Source of the DNA: Vogesella margarita
Lineage (GTDB): Bacteria > Pseudomonadota > Gammaproteobacteria > Burkholderiales > Chromobacteriaceae
DNA length: 64,000 bases
Assembly (NCBI RefSeq): GCF_028548475.1
Contig: NZ_JAQQLE010000010.1
Span: 96,889-160,888, forward strand
Direction: 5' to 3'
Made by a program: the position numbers and the translations under genes. The notes below the pieces were generated by a model, which was not told where the DNA came from, searched no databases, and was given only the letters and a program-made list of their open reading frames with translations. The number at the start of each line of letters is the position of its first letter. The first letter of the stretch is position 1. Shown here piece by piece: positions 32,701 through 41,685 of the stretch.

Positions 32701-33888
32701 TCAGGCCAGCGCCGGTTGCAGGGTCGCCGCCGGCTCGCGACCGGCGACGACACGGTTGCGGCCCTGCTGCTTGGCCATGTACATGCGCTGGTCGGCGATC
32801 TCGATCAGCTGGCGCCAGTCGTTGCAGCCCTCCTCCAGCATGTCGGCGACACCGATACTGGCAGTCAGTGGTGTCTGGTCCGGCCGCTGGCCGAGGCCGT
32901 TGCGACGCAGACGCTGCAAGGCGCTCATCGCCTGACGGCAATCGATGTTTGGCAACAACAGCAGGAACTCCTCGCCGCCCCAGCGCACCAGCACGTCGCC
33001 CTTGCGCAGGCCATGGGTCAGGGTCTGCGCAAACTGCTTGAGCACGACATCACCCTGCTGGTGGCCGAACTGGTCATTGATCGCCTTGAAATGATCGATG
33101 TCGATAAAGGCCACCGAAAACGGACTGCCGCTGCGCCCGGCCAGAATGAACTGCAGTTCCAGCACTTCCTCGCCGCTGCGCCGCGAAAAGGCGCCGGTCA
33201 GCGGATCGCGCACCGCCTGCTGCACCAGCGCGATCATGAACGCCAGCTGGCAGACGCCGGCCAATGCCGCCACACCGGCGATCAGCCCCTGCAGCCAGAA
33301 CGCGCCCCAGAACGACGGCCAGTCCACCACCGTGAACTGGAAGTAGCCAGCAGTGACGTGCGCCACCAGAATCGGCGCGGCAAACACCACGCTCTCCAGC
33401 AGCGTCAGCGGAAAAATGGCAAAGCCGGCCAGCAGGATGAAGGGTAGAAAGGCGTAACCGGTGCCGACCGCGGCCGAAGCGCCGCTGAGGTGGTAGTGCG
33501 TCAACAGCACATAGGACACCACGTAGAACAGCGTGGGAATGGAGAACAGCATCGCCATGCCGCGCCAGGCATTGAACAGCGTCACTTCCGGCCGGTAGCA
33601 GTACAGGATGAAGGTGAAACAGCCGGTGGCGCCCAGCCGCAACAGGGCCAATTGCCACGCCAGCGGATTAGGCAGCACCAGCAGATCGACGAACATCCAC
33701 AGCGGGGTCAGCACCGCGAACAGGCTGGCAAACAGGCGCACCCGGTTCAGGATCATCTGGGCGCGCCGGTTGCTCATCAGCGACATGTGGTGCCGCGGCG
33801 ACACCAGCCAGCTGGCTTCGTTCGGGTTCAGCTCGCCAGGCAGCAGGCCCAGCAGTTTGACCCAGGTCGTGGAGTGAAGAATGGTCAT
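32701..33888 (-). CDS. Membrane-anchored diguanylate cyclase
   Basis: A 395-residue protein with six or so predicted membrane segments in residues ~45-225 (for example LFASLFAVLTPLWMFVDLLV and YAFLPFILLAGFAIFPLTLL), then a GGDEF domain from DPLTGAFSRRSGEE. Active loop GGEEF; the inhibitory site RKGD is present. The N-terminal module is a MASE-like sensor of unknown ligand. The ATG at 33888 is used; an in-frame ATG five codons up is possible. It is read leftward, convergent with sbcB. Confidence 0.9.
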   Translation of the reverse strand: MTILHSTTWVKLLGLLPGELNPNEASWLVSPRHHMSLMSNRRAQMILNRVRLFASLFAVLTPLWMFVDLLVLPNPLAWQLALLRLGATGCFTFILYCYRPEVTLFNAWRGMAMLFSIPTLFYVVSYVLLTHYHLSGASAAVGTGYAFLPFILLAGFAIFPLTLLESVVFAAPILVAHVTAGYFQFTVVDWPSFWGAFWLQGLIAGVAALAGVCQLAFMIALVQQAVRDPLTGAFSRRSGEEVLELQFILAGRSGSPFSVAFIDIDHFKAINDQFGHQQGDVVLKQFAQTLTHGLRKGDVLVRWGGEEFLLLLPNIDCRQAMSALQRLRRNGLGQRPDQTPLTASIGVADMLEEGCNDWRQLIEIADQRMYMAKQQGRNRVVAGREPAATLQPALA

Positions 33889-34012
33889 GTGTTCCGCAAG
33901 CAAGCAGAAGATGTCAAGAGACCATTATCATGACATAAACGACGCGGCCGTTTGCCCAATATCAAGCCGCCGCCAGATTTCGGCGACATTTCGTGACATT
34001 ACCGGACGCAAC

Positions 34013-34038
34013 AATGCCCGGCACACGGCCGGGCATTT
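34013..34038 (-). terminator. Terminator of the dadA-dadX operon
   Basis: AATGCCCGGC / GCCGGGCATT stem, 27 bases past the racemase stop codon. Confidence 0.75.
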
Positions 34039-34064
34039 TCAGGGGCGACCGCCGTGGTGGCAAC

Positions 34065-35135
34065 TCAGCCAAGATACTGCAGATGCGCCCGTTTTACGTT
34101 GCACAGCAGCTCGTAGCTGATGGTGCCGGCATGGGAGGCCACGGCGTTGACGCTGACCTGCTCGCCCCACAGTTCCACCTCGCTGCCGATGCCCGCCTGC
34201 GGCAAATCGGTCAGGTCGACGGTGATCATGTCCATCGACACGCGGCCGATGATGCGGCTGGGCTGGCCGTCGATCGCCACCGGGCTGCCGGTGGAGGCCA
34301 AGCGCGGATAACCGTCGGCATAACCGCCGGCGATCAGGCCGACGCGGGTTGGCCGCGTGGTGATGAAGCTGGCGCCATAGCCGACCGGTTCGCCGGCGGC
34401 CAGTTCGCGCACGCCGAACACGCGGCTGGCGAGCCGCATCACCGGCTTGAGGCCGACGTTGGCCGCATGGCCGTCCGGCAGCGGTGTCGAGCCGTACAGC
34501 ATGATGCCGGGGCGGCCCCAGTCGCGGTGCGCGTGCGGGTGGATCATGATGCCGGCTGAGTTGGCGACGCTGCTGTCGCCCGCCAGACCCGCGGTCGCCG
34601 CATCGAAAGCAGCCAGCTGCAGGGCGGTCGCCTCGCAGCCGGGCTCGTCGGCGCGGGCAAAGTGCGTCATCTTGACGATGGCGTCGACCTTGCCGCTTGC
34701 GGCCAACCTTTGATAAGCCGCGGCGTAGTCGGCCGGGAAGAAACCGGCGCGGTGCATGCCGGAGTCCATCTTCAGCCACACGCGGTACGGCTTGTCGGCC
34801 GGCGCTGCCAGCAGCATGTCCAGCTGTTCGCGGTTCTGCACCACCAGCCACAGGTCGTGCGCCTGCACCTCGGCCAGTTCGGCCGGCTCGAATACGCCTT
34901 CCAGCAGCAGGATCGGACCGGCAATGCCGCCGGCGCGCAGCTGCAACGCCTCTTCCAGACAGGCCACGGCAAAGCCGTCGGCGACGTCGGCCACCGCCTG
35001 CGCACAGCGCACAGCGCCGTGGCCGTAGGCATTGGCCTTCACCACCGCCAGCGCGCGACCGCCGTGCTGCTCACGCGCCAACAGGTAGTTGTGGCGAAAA
35101 TGATCGAGACGGATAGTTGCAATCAACGGACGCAT
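34065..35135 (-). CDS. dadX: Alanine racemase, catabolic (DadX type)
   Basis: A 356-residue PLP-dependent racemase interconverting L- and D-alanine. The PLP lysine is Lys33 in VVKANAYGHG; the second catalytic base, a tyrosine, is in GYGASF; RVSMDMITVD is the family motif near the end. It begins eight bases after dadA, so it forms the catabolic dadA-dadX operon: the racemase makes D-alanine and DadA oxidises it to pyruvate. The length and operon context support DadX rather than the biosynthetic Alr. Confidence 0.94.
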   Translation of the reverse strand: MRPLIATIRLDHFRHNYLLAREQHGGRALAVVKANAYGHGAVRCAQAVADVADGFAVACLEEALQLRAGGIAGPILLLEGVFEPAELAEVQAHDLWLVVQNREQLDMLLAAPADKPYRVWLKMDSGMHRAGFFPADYAAAYQRLAASGKVDAIVKMTHFARADEPGCEATALQLAAFDAATAGLAGDSSVANSAGIMIHPHAHRDWGRPGIMLYGSTPLPDGHAANVGLKPVMRLASRVFGVRELAAGEPVGYGASFITTRPTRVGLIAGGYADGYPRLASTGSPVAIDGQPSRIIGRVSMDMITVDLTDLPQAGIGSEVELWGEQVSVNAVASHAGTISYELLCNVKRAHLQYLG

Positions 35136-35143
35136 GATCTTCC

Positions 35144-36451
35144 TTACACGTTGGCCGCAAGCGGGCGCGACATCGGCACCACCAGCGTCTCGCCGCCCTT
35201 GGCGTAACGCTGCATCGACAGGCCGTCGATCAGGATTTCCGGCTGCGTGCCGGTGATCAGGTCGGCCAGCACCTTGCCGGAGCCGGCGCTCATGGTCCAG
35301 CCCAGCGTGCCGTGGCCGGTGTTCAGCGACAGGTTGGCAAAACGGGTGCCGCCGATGATCGGCGTGCCATCCGGGGTCATCGGACGCAGGCCGGTCCAGA
35401 ATTCGGCACGCGACACGTCGCCGCCGTCCGGATACAGGTCGGTGACCACCATTTCCAGCGTGGCGCGGCGTTTCGGGTTCAGGCTCAGGTCGAAACCGGC
35501 CAGCTCGGCCATGCCGCCGACGCGGATGCGGTCGTCGAAGCGGGTGATGGCGATCTTGTAGGTCTCGTCCAGCACGGTGGACACCGGCGCGCCCTTGGCG
35601 TTGGTGATCGGCACCGTCAGCGAGTAGCCCTTCACCGGGTACACCGGAATGTCGATACCAAGCGATTTCACCATCTCGCGCGAGTAGCTGCCGGTGGCGA
35701 CGACATAGTGGTCAGCGGTCAGGCGCTCGCCGTCGACGCGCACGGCGGTGATCTTGTCGCCGTAGTGCTCGATGGCCTCGATGCTCTTGCCCCACAGGAA
35801 CTTGACGCCGATCGCCGCCGCCATCTCCGCCAGGTGGCTAGTGAACAGCTGGCAATCGCCGGTGTCGTCGTTCGGCAGACGCAGACCACCCTTCAGCTTG
35901 TGCTTGGTCTTTTTCAGTGCCGGCTCGACACGGGCGCAGCCGTCGGCGTCCAGCACCTGGTATTCCACGCCGCACTCCTTCAGCACCTCGATGTCCTTGC
36001 CCATCGCGTCCACCTGCTGCTGGCTGCGGAACAGCTGCAGCGTGCCGCCGGTGCGGCCTTCGAAGTTGATGCCGGTCTCGGCCACCAGTTCGCGGATCTT
36101 GTCGCGGCTGTACTCGGCCAGGCGCATCATGCGGCCCTTGTTGATGTTGTAGTCCTGGTAGTTGCAGTTGGCGAACATGCGCGCCATCCACTCCCACTGG
36201 TAGGTGCTGCCGTCAACGCGGATCGCCAGCGGCGCGTGCTTCTGGAACAGCCACTTGGCCGCCTTCATCGGGATGCCCGGCGCCGCCCACGGTGCGGCAT
36301 AGCCCGGAGAGATCTGGCCGGCGTTGGCAAAGCTGGTTTCCAGCGCCGGGCCGGGCTGACGCTCGATCACCGTCACCTCCACGCCTGCCTTAGCCAAATA
36401 CCATGCGGTCGAAATACCGATAACGCCGCCACCAAGCACGATTACTTTCAT
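35144..36451 (-). CDS. dadA: D-amino acid dehydrogenase small subunit
   Basis: A 435-residue FAD-dependent dehydrogenase that oxidises D-alanine and other D-amino acids to keto acids and ammonia at the inner membrane. FAD motif [21 protein letters not shown] at the N-terminus; [16 protein letters not shown] and [20 protein letters not shown] are the conserved C-terminal blocks. It heads a two-gene operon with dadX and diverges from an lrp-type regulator across a 173-base AT-rich gap. Confidence 0.96.
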   Translation of the reverse strand: MKVIVLGGGVIGISTAWYLAKAGVEVTVIERQPGPALETSFANAGQISPGYAAPWAAPGIPMKAAKWLFQKHAPLAIRVDGSTYQWEWMARMFANCNYQDYNINKGRMMRLAEYSRDKIRELVAETGINFEGRTGGTLQLFRSQQQVDAMGKDIEVLKECGVEYQVLDADGCARVEPALKKTKHKLKGGLRLPNDDTGDCQLFTSHLAEMAAAIGVKFLWGKSIEAIEHYGDKITAVRVDGERLTADHYVVATGSYSREMVKSLGIDIPVYPVKGYSLTVPITNAKGAPVSTVLDETYKIAITRFDDRIRVGGMAELAGFDLSLNPKRRATLEMVVTDLYPDGGDVSRAEFWTGLRPMTPDGTPIIGGTRFANLSLNTGHGTLGWTMSAGSGKVLADLITGTQPEILIDGLSMQRYAKGGETLVVPMSRPLAANV

Positions 36452-36624
36452 GATCTCTCCTGCCAGTTATGCTGTCTTGATCAGGCCGGAGCCTGTTTTT
36501 TCGGGTTCAGAAAGCGCATTTGCACTTTCAGTGAATTTGCGTAGTATATTGATTGCTAGCTAGTTTTTTTAACTTAGTTAAAACAAAAAAGCAGTTAAGT
36601 TAACTATTAATTGGTGATTATTTA
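36452..36624. promoter_or_regulatory. Divergent AT-rich promoter region dadA / lrp
   Basis: 173 bases, AT-rich from about 36530 (TTAACTTAGTTAAAAC and GTTAAGTTAACTATTAA include inverted half-sites). Lrp-type proteins bind such tracts, so autoregulation and dadAX control from here are likely. Confidence 0.5.
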
Positions 36625-37122
36625 GTGAAAACGCAGCGCATCAATTTGAACCTGTCCCGCCCACTGGACCGCATCGACCGCAAGATCCTGTTGCACCTGC
36701 AGGAAAATGGCCGCATCGCCATGACCGAACTGGCGGAAAAAGTCGGCCTTTCGACCACGCCGTGCACCGAGCGCGTACGCCGACTGGAACGCGAGGGGGT
36801 AATTGAAGGCTATCACGCGAAACTGAACCCGCAAGCGCTGGGCGCCAGCCTGCTGGTCTTCGTCGAGATCAAGCTGTCGGCCAAGTCCGGCGACATTTTC
36901 GACGCCTTCCGCCGCGAGGTACAGAAGCTGCCGGACGTGCTGGAGTGCCATCTGGTGTCCGGCGAGTACGACTACCTGCTGAAGGTGCGGCTGCCGGACA
37001 TGTCGATGTACCGCAACATCCTCGGCGACATCCTGCTGAAGCTGCCGCAGGCCAACGAATCGCGCAGCTATGTGGTGATGGAAGAAGTGAAGGAAACCGG
37101 CATCCTGCCGATCACGCCCTAG
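36625..37122 (+). CDS. lrp: Lrp/AsnC family regulator of D-alanine catabolism
   Basis: A 165-residue Lrp-type regulator: N-terminal helix-turn-helix (DRKILLHLQENGRIAMTELA then EKVGLSTTPCTERVRRLE) and a C-terminal RAM ligand-binding domain (ECHLVSGEYDYLLKVRLPDM). It is the counterpart of the dadA-divergent Lrp/DadR proteins that activate dadAX in response to alanine. The start is a GTG at 36625. Single gene; a terminator hairpin containing the dispersed motif separates it from the convergent acyl-CoA dehydrogenase. Confidence 0.93.
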   Translation: MKTQRINLNLSRPLDRIDRKILLHLQENGRIAMTELAEKVGLSTTPCTERVRRLEREGVIEGYHAKLNPQALGASLLVFVEIKLSAKSGDIFDAFRREVQKLPDVLECHLVSGEYDYLLKVRLPDMSMYRNILGDILLKLPQANESRSYVVMEEVKETGILPITP

Positions 37123-37146
37123 CCCCGGCGGCGCGCGGCGGCGGCC

Positions 37147-37207
37147 GCAAGGTTGGCCGCAAGCGGCTGAGCCATAAAAAAGGCCGCAGCATGCGCTGCG
37201 GCCAACC
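37147..37207 (-). terminator. Terminator containing an inverted motif pair
   Basis: A perfect hairpin GGCCGCAGC-ATGC-GCTGCGGCC (37182-37203) with a T-run on the minus strand (37176-37181) ends the acyl-CoA dehydrogenase transcript. An outer pair GGTTGGCCGC (37151-37160) and GCGGCCAACC (37198-37207) can pair instead, giving an alternative stem. AAGGTTGGCCGC is exact at 37149-37160. Confidence 0.85.
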
Positions 37208-37230
37208 CTAACAACGACCCACTCAAAAAA

Positions 37231-38373
37231 TCAGCGGACTTCGTCCTCCAGCGCGCGGGCGATCACCAGCTTCTGTACGTCGGAAGTCCCTTCGTAGATC
37301 TGCGCCACGCGCACGTCGCGGTAGATGCGCTCCAGCGGGTAGTCGGACAGGTAGCCGTAACCGCCCAGCGTCTGGATCGCCGCCGAGCACACCGCCTCGG
37401 CCATCTCGGAGGCCACCAGCTTGGCCATGCTCGATTCCTTCAGGCATGGCTTGCCGGCATCCTTCAGCGCCGCCGCGTGCCGCACCAGCTGCCGCGCCGC
37501 TTCCAGCCGCGCCGCCGCTTCCGCCAGGCGGAAACCGACCGCCTGGTGGCGGATGATGGCCTGGCCAAACGTCTGCCGCTCGGTGGCGTAGCGGGTGGCA
37601 AACTCCAGCGCCGCGCGCGCCATGCCCAGGCACTGCGCGGCGATGCCGATACGGCCGGACTCCAGATTGGCCAGCGCGATCCTGTAACCCTCGCCCTCCT
37701 TGCCCAACAAATGACTGGCCGGCACGCGCACGTTGTCGAACACGATCTGGCAGGTGTCGGACGCATGCTGGCCTAGCTTGTCTTCCACCTTGGCCACGGT
37801 GTAGCCGACAGTGGCGGTCGGCACCAGGAAGGCGCTGATGCCCTTCTTGCCGGCGGCCGGATCGGTGACCGCGAACACGATGGCGACATCGGCATGCTTG
37901 CCGTTGGTGATGAACTGCTTGACGCCGTTGATCACGTAGTCGTCGCCATCACGCAGCGCGCGGCTGCGCAGCGCGGCGGCATCGGAGCCGGCATCCGGCT
38001 CGGTGAGGCAGAAGGCCGAGATCCACTCGCCACGCGCGATCGGCCGCAGGAAGGTGTCCTTCTGCCAGTCGTTGCCGAAGCGCTCGATCGGGCCGCAGCC
38101 CACCGAGTTGATCACCGAGATGATGGTGGACAGCGCGCCGTCACCGGCGGCGATCTCCTCGATCACCGCGGCCAACGTCACGTAGTCCAGCCCGGCACCG
38201 TCCCACTGCGGCGCCACGGTCAGGCCGAAGCAGCCCAGCTCGCCCAGGCCACGCAGCGCCTGGCGCGGAAAGCTGTGTGTCTTGTCCCACTCGGCGGCGT
38301 GCGGGGCGATTTCGCCCTGCACAAAGTCGCGCACCGCATCGACCACCTGTTCCTGTTCTGTCGTCAGCAGCAT
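37231..38373 (-). CDS. Acyl-CoA dehydrogenase
   Basis: A 380-residue FAD-dependent acyl-CoA dehydrogenase, short/branched-chain type. Signatures are AFCLTEPDAGSDAAAL (FAD/substrate block), QTLGGYGYLSDYPLERIYRD and the catalytic glutamate in AQIYEGTSDVQ. It lies 10 bases after the thiolase gene in a leftward operon headed by a LiuR box, so a substrate such as 2-methylbutyryl-CoA or butyryl-CoA is plausible; the exact chain length cannot be read from sequence. Confidence 0.92.
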   Translation of the reverse strand: MLLTTEQEQVVDAVRDFVQGEIAPHAAEWDKTHSFPRQALRGLGELGCFGLTVAPQWDGAGLDYVTLAAVIEEIAAGDGALSTIISVINSVGCGPIERFGNDWQKDTFLRPIARGEWISAFCLTEPDAGSDAAALRSRALRDGDDYVINGVKQFITNGKHADVAIVFAVTDPAAGKKGISAFLVPTATVGYTVAKVEDKLGQHASDTCQIVFDNVRVPASHLLGKEGEGYRIALANLESGRIGIAAQCLGMARAALEFATRYATERQTFGQAIIRHQAVGFRLAEAAARLEAARQLVRHAAALKDAGKPCLKESSMAKLVASEMAEAVCSAAIQTLGGYGYLSDYPLERIYRDVRVAQIYEGTSDVQKLVIARALEDEVR

Positions 38374-38383
38374 GGCCCGCTCC

Positions 38384-39571
38384 TTACACCAGTTCCAGCG
38401 CCAGCGCGGTGGCTTCGCCGCCGCCGATGCACAGGCTGGCGACGCCGCGCTTCAGTCCGCGCGCCTGTAGCGCCGCGATCAGTGTCACCACGATGCGCGC
38501 GCCGCTGGCGCCGATCGGGTGCCCCAGCGCGCAGGCGCCGCCGTTGACATTGACCTTGGCGTGCGGCAGGCCCAGATCGTGCATCGCCGCCATGGTCACC
38601 ACCGCGAACGCCTCGTTGATCTCGAACAGGTCGACGTCGTCCACCGTCCAGCCGGCCTTGGCCAGCAGCTTCTGCATCGCGCCCACCGGCGCGGTGGAGA
38701 ACCACGCCGGCTCGTGGGCGTGGGTGCTGTGGCCGACGATGCGTGCCAGCGGCGTCAGGCCGCGCGCGGCGGCTTCGCTCTCGCGCATCAGCACCAGCGC
38801 GGCGGCGCCGTCGGAAATGGAGCTGGCGTTGGCCGGAGTGACGGTGCCGTCCTTCTTGAACGCCGGTTTCAGCGTCGGAATCTTGTCCAGATTGGCCTTC
38901 AGCGGCTGCTCGTCCTCGGCCACCACCTCCTCGCCCTTGCGGCCAACGATGGTCACCGGCGCGATCTCGCTCTTGAACGCGCCGCTGGTGATCGCTGCCT
39001 GGGCACGGGTCAGCGATGCGATCGCGTACTCGTCCTGCGCCGCACGGCTGAAGCCGTACTTTTCCGCGCACAGCTCGGCGAACACACCCATCAGCTTGCC
39101 CTTGTCGTAGGCGTCTTCCAGGCCGTCGAGGAACATGTGGTCCTTCAGCTCGCCGTGGCCGAGACGCAGGCCGCCGCGCGCTTTCGGGATGATGTAGGGC
39201 GCGTTGCTCATGCTCTCCATGCCGCCGGCCACCATCACGTTGGCCGCACCCGCTTTCAGCAGGTCGTTGGCCAGCATCAGCGCCTTCATGCCGGAGCCGC
39301 ACATCTTGTTGATGGTGGTAGCACCTGCCGCCAGCGGCAGGCCGCCCTTGATCGCCGCCTGGCGTGCCGGTGCCTGACCCTGGCCGGCCGGCAGCACGCA
39401 GCCCATGATCACCTCTTCCACCGCTTCCGGTGCCACACCGGCGCGCTCCACCGCGGCCCGGATCGCCACCGCGCCCAGCTCGCTGGCGCTCTGGCCGGAC
39501 AGGCTGCCCTGGAAACCGCCCATCGCGGTACGCGCCATTCCGACAATCACAATTGCATCGTTCTGCATCAT
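38384..39571 (-). CDS. Acetyl-CoA C-acyltransferase (thiolase)
   Basis: A 395-residue thiolase. Acyl-accepting cysteine in INKMCGSGMKALML; catalytic histidine in NVNGGACALGHPIGASGARI; second cysteine in LCIGGGEATALALE. Degradative/acetoacetyl-CoA type. Headed by a perfect LiuR-type palindrome 26 bases before the ATG and followed at 10 bases by an acyl-CoA dehydrogenase. The likely role is the last step of isoleucine or short-chain fatty acid breakdown. Confidence 0.94.
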   Translation of the reverse strand: MMQNDAIVIVGMARTAMGGFQGSLSGQSASELGAVAIRAAVERAGVAPEAVEEVIMGCVLPAGQGQAPARQAAIKGGLPLAAGATTINKMCGSGMKALMLANDLLKAGAANVMVAGGMESMSNAPYIIPKARGGLRLGHGELKDHMFLDGLEDAYDKGKLMGVFAELCAEKYGFSRAAQDEYAIASLTRAQAAITSGAFKSEIAPVTIVGRKGEEVVAEDEQPLKANLDKIPTLKPAFKKDGTVTPANASSISDGAAALVLMRESEAAARGLTPLARIVGHSTHAHEPAWFSTAPVGAMQKLLAKAGWTVDDVDLFEINEAFAVVTMAAMHDLGLPHAKVNVNGGACALGHPIGASGARIVVTLIAALQARGLKRGVASLCIGGGEATALALELV

Positions 39572-39596
39572 CCGGTTCCTCTGCGGTGAAATATAC

Positions 39597-39614
39597 GTTT
39601 ACGTTAACGTAAAC
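39597..39614. promoter_or_regulatory. LiuR-type operator, thiolase promoter
   Basis: GTTTACGTTAACGTAAAC, a perfect 18-bp palindrome. Two close relatives lie at 40235-40252 and 41686-41703. Confidence 0.85.
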
Positions 39615-39663
39615 TACCCACAAAAAACAAGCCGCATCGCAGCGGCTGTGGCACAAACACAAA

Positions 39664-39682
39664 AACCGGCCCGCGCCGGCTT
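39664..39682 (-). terminator. Terminator overlapping the liuR stop codon
   Basis: Minus strand GCCGGCGCGGGCCGG followed by a short T-run. Confidence 0.65.
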
Positions 39683-40088
39683 ACAGATCGGGCAGACCGC
39701 CAGTGCGCTTTTCCATCCACTGCTCGCACTGGCTGCGCAGCTGGCCGATTTCCTTCAGCACCAGCTGGATATCGTCCAGCTGCTGCAACAGCTGCCGCTC
39801 GCGCCGCGACAGGATGTCGACGAATTTCATCAGCTGCGGCTCGTCGGTATTGGCCGCGTCGTACAGCTCGAACAGCTCGCGGATCTCCTGCAGCGACAGG
39901 CCGATGCGCTTGCCACGCAGCGTCAGCATCAGCCGCACGCGGTCACGCCGCGAATAGATGCGGCGCTGCCCCTTGCGCTCCGGCGTCAGCAGACCCTCGG
40001 CCTCGTAAAACCGGATCGCCCGGGTGGTGACGTCGAACTCCTGCGCCAACTCGGAAATGCTGAAAGTACGATCAGCAGTGACAACCAC
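39681..40088 (-). CDS. liuR: MerR-family regulator LiuR
   Basis: A 135-residue MerR-type activator/repressor: winged helix FSISELAQEFDVTTRAIRFY then EAEGLLTPERKGQRRIYSRR, a RVRLMLTLRGKRIGLSLQEI helix, and a coiled-coil dimer helix to the end, with no metal-binding cysteines. This matches LiuR, the regulator of leucine/isovalerate and branched-chain acyl-CoA catabolism. A GTG at 40088 after AAGGGGG is the best start; longer in-frame starts add residues not seen in the family. Three matching palindromes flank it and its neighbours. Confidence 0.9.
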   Translation of the reverse strand: MVVTADRTFSISELAQEFDVTTRAIRFYEAEGLLTPERKGQRRIYSRRDRVRLMLTLRGKRIGLSLQEIRELFELYDAANTDEPQLMKFVDILSRRERQLLQQLDDIQLVLKEIGQLRSQCEQWMEKRTGGLPDL

Positions 40089-40234
40089 GGCAACCCCCTT
40101 GCTTACTGTCCAGATAAACGGCTCTTGTCGGCCACCCGCCATTGTAATACGGCCGGCGGACATCCGGCGACGCCCGGCACGGCGACAAGGCACCACGCGG
40201 TCACCACAATCCGTCACCTCACATCTTTACTTTA

Positions 40235-40252
40235 GTTAACGTTAACGTAAAC
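40235..40252. promoter_or_regulatory. LiuR-type operator, hydroxyacyl-CoA dehydrogenase promoter
   Basis: GTTAACGTTAACGTAAAC, one mismatch from the perfect box at 39597. It lies 38 bases before the dehydrogenase start and upstream of the divergent liuR. Confidence 0.82.
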
Positions 40253-40290
40253 TGGAAATAATTTTAGTGCACCCCAACCAGGAGAACAGC

Positions 40291-41139
40291 ATGGAATTCA
40301 AGCAGATTGGCGTGATCGGCGCCGGCACCATGGGCAACGGCATTGCCCAGGTCTTTGCCCAGGCCGGTTTCAGCGTGGTGATGGCCGACGTCAGCGATGC
40401 CGCCGTGGCACGCGGACTCGCCAGTATCGGCAGCAGCCTCGCGCGCCTGGTGAAAAAAGGCGTGCAGACCGAAGCCGGCGCCGGCGAGGTGCTGGCCCGC
40501 ATCCACGGCCGCACCGGCCTCGCCGCGCTCGGCGACTGCCAGCTGGTGATCGAGGCCGCCACCGAAAACGCCACCATCAAGGAACAGATCTTCCGCGAGC
40601 TGGCCGGCATCGTCAGCCCCGACTGCATCCTCGCCAGCAACACCTCGTCGATCTCGCTGACCACCATCGCCGCCTGGGTGCCGCAGCCGCAGCGGGTGAT
40701 CGGCATGCACTTCATGAACCCGGTACCGGTGATGCAGCTGGTGGAGATCATCCGCGCGCTGCAAACCGACGACGCCACCCACGCCGCCATCCATGCGCTG
40801 AGCCTGCGGCTGGGCAAGACGCCGGTGACGGTGAAGGACGGCCCCGGCTTCGTGTCCAACCGCGTGCTGATGCCGATGATCAACGAGGCCGCCTTCGTGC
40901 TGTACGAGAACCTCGCCACCGCCGAGGACATCGACACCGTGATGAAGCTGGGCATGAACCACCCGATCGGCCCGCTGGCGCTGGCCGACCTGATCGGGCT
41001 GGACACCTGCCTGTCCATCATGGACATCCTGCACCGCGAGTTCCGCGATTCGAAATACCGCGCCTGCCCGCTACTGGTGCAACTGGTCGCCGCCGGCCGG
41101 CTAGGCCGCAAATCCGGCAAGGGCTTCTACGACTACTGA
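40291..41139 (+). CDS. 3-hydroxybutyryl-CoA dehydrogenase
   Basis: A 282-residue NAD-dependent 3-hydroxyacyl-CoA dehydrogenase (PaaH/Hbd type). Rossmann motif IGVIGAGTMGNGIAQVFAQAG; catalytic His in MHFMNPVPVMQLVEII; DGPGFVSNRVLMPMINEA and the terminal GRLGRKSGKGFYDY complete the signature. It acts in short-chain or isoleucine-derived acyl-CoA oxidation with the thiolase and dehydrogenase of the divergent operon. The ATG at 40291 follows CAGGAG. A LiuR box precedes it. Confidence 0.95.
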   Translation: MEFKQIGVIGAGTMGNGIAQVFAQAGFSVVMADVSDAAVARGLASIGSSLARLVKKGVQTEAGAGEVLARIHGRTGLAALGDCQLVIEAATENATIKEQIFRELAGIVSPDCILASNTSSISLTTIAAWVPQPQRVIGMHFMNPVPVMQLVEIIRALQTDDATHAAIHALSLRLGKTPVTVKDGPGFVSNRVLMPMINEAAFVLYENLATAEDIDTVMKLGMNHPIGPLALADLIGLDTCLSIMDILHREFRDSKYRACPLLVQLVAAGRLGRKSGKGFYDY

Positions 41140-41200
41140 TTTTTTCCATCAAAAATCAGCATCTCCCGTCACGCGGCGCCACCATGGTGACGGCTTATGC

Positions 41201-41506
41201 CCCCCGTCGCCGTGCGACCGCAGCAACCAGCGCATCCGGGGCTGGCTCGGCCGCGCCGACCAGAGCACCAAGGTCAAGGGCATGTTCGTGCACCCGGAAC
41301 AGGTACACGCGGTGACGCAGCATGAGCACCTCGATGTGATGACGCTGCACGCCGAAGTCGGCGATCAGCACGACAGCAGCCTTGCGGCCAACCTTGCCGC
41401 CACCCTGCGCGAAGTGTGCAAGCTGCGCGGCGAGGTGGTGCTGTGCGCGCCCGGCAGCCTGCCTGCCGACGGCAAGGTCATCGACGACGTGCGCAGCCTG
41501 GCCTGA
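41201..41506 (+). pseudogene. 3' fragment of a phenylacetate-CoA ligase-like acyl-CoA synthetase
   Basis: The frame reads RIRGWLGRADQSTKVKGMFV followed by HPEQV and ends KLRGEVVLCAPGSL then PADGKVIDDVRSLA. This is the C-terminal domain of the PaaK-type AMP-forming ligases (GRADQxTKVKGMFVHPxQV and LPxDGKVIDD are family marks). About 100 residues remain of ~430, without start, ATP site or adenylation domain; the frame is open through the remnant. The left edge is uncertain by 20-30 bases. Probably a deletion remnant of a ligase once co-regulated with the neighbouring acyl-CoA genes. Confidence 0.8.
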
Positions 41507-41685
41507 GTGTCGCACCGGGCCGGCGGCCGCACTTTCGCCGCCGGCGGCGGTCTATGAGACAGATGACAGGCGATACGGACCGCCGGCTGTACCCGCCACG
41601 CAACAGCCTGGCCGCCCGGTTTGCGCTCCCTGTATTGCGCCCTTCAAAAAACCAAGCGCTTGCTCTAAATTGAGATTAAATTGAC

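Noticed and set aside
41282..41506. A small independent gene starting at the ATG at 41282
   Set aside because: The homology to CoA ligases extends upstream of this ATG in the same frame, and there is no ribosome site, so it is part of a truncated gene.
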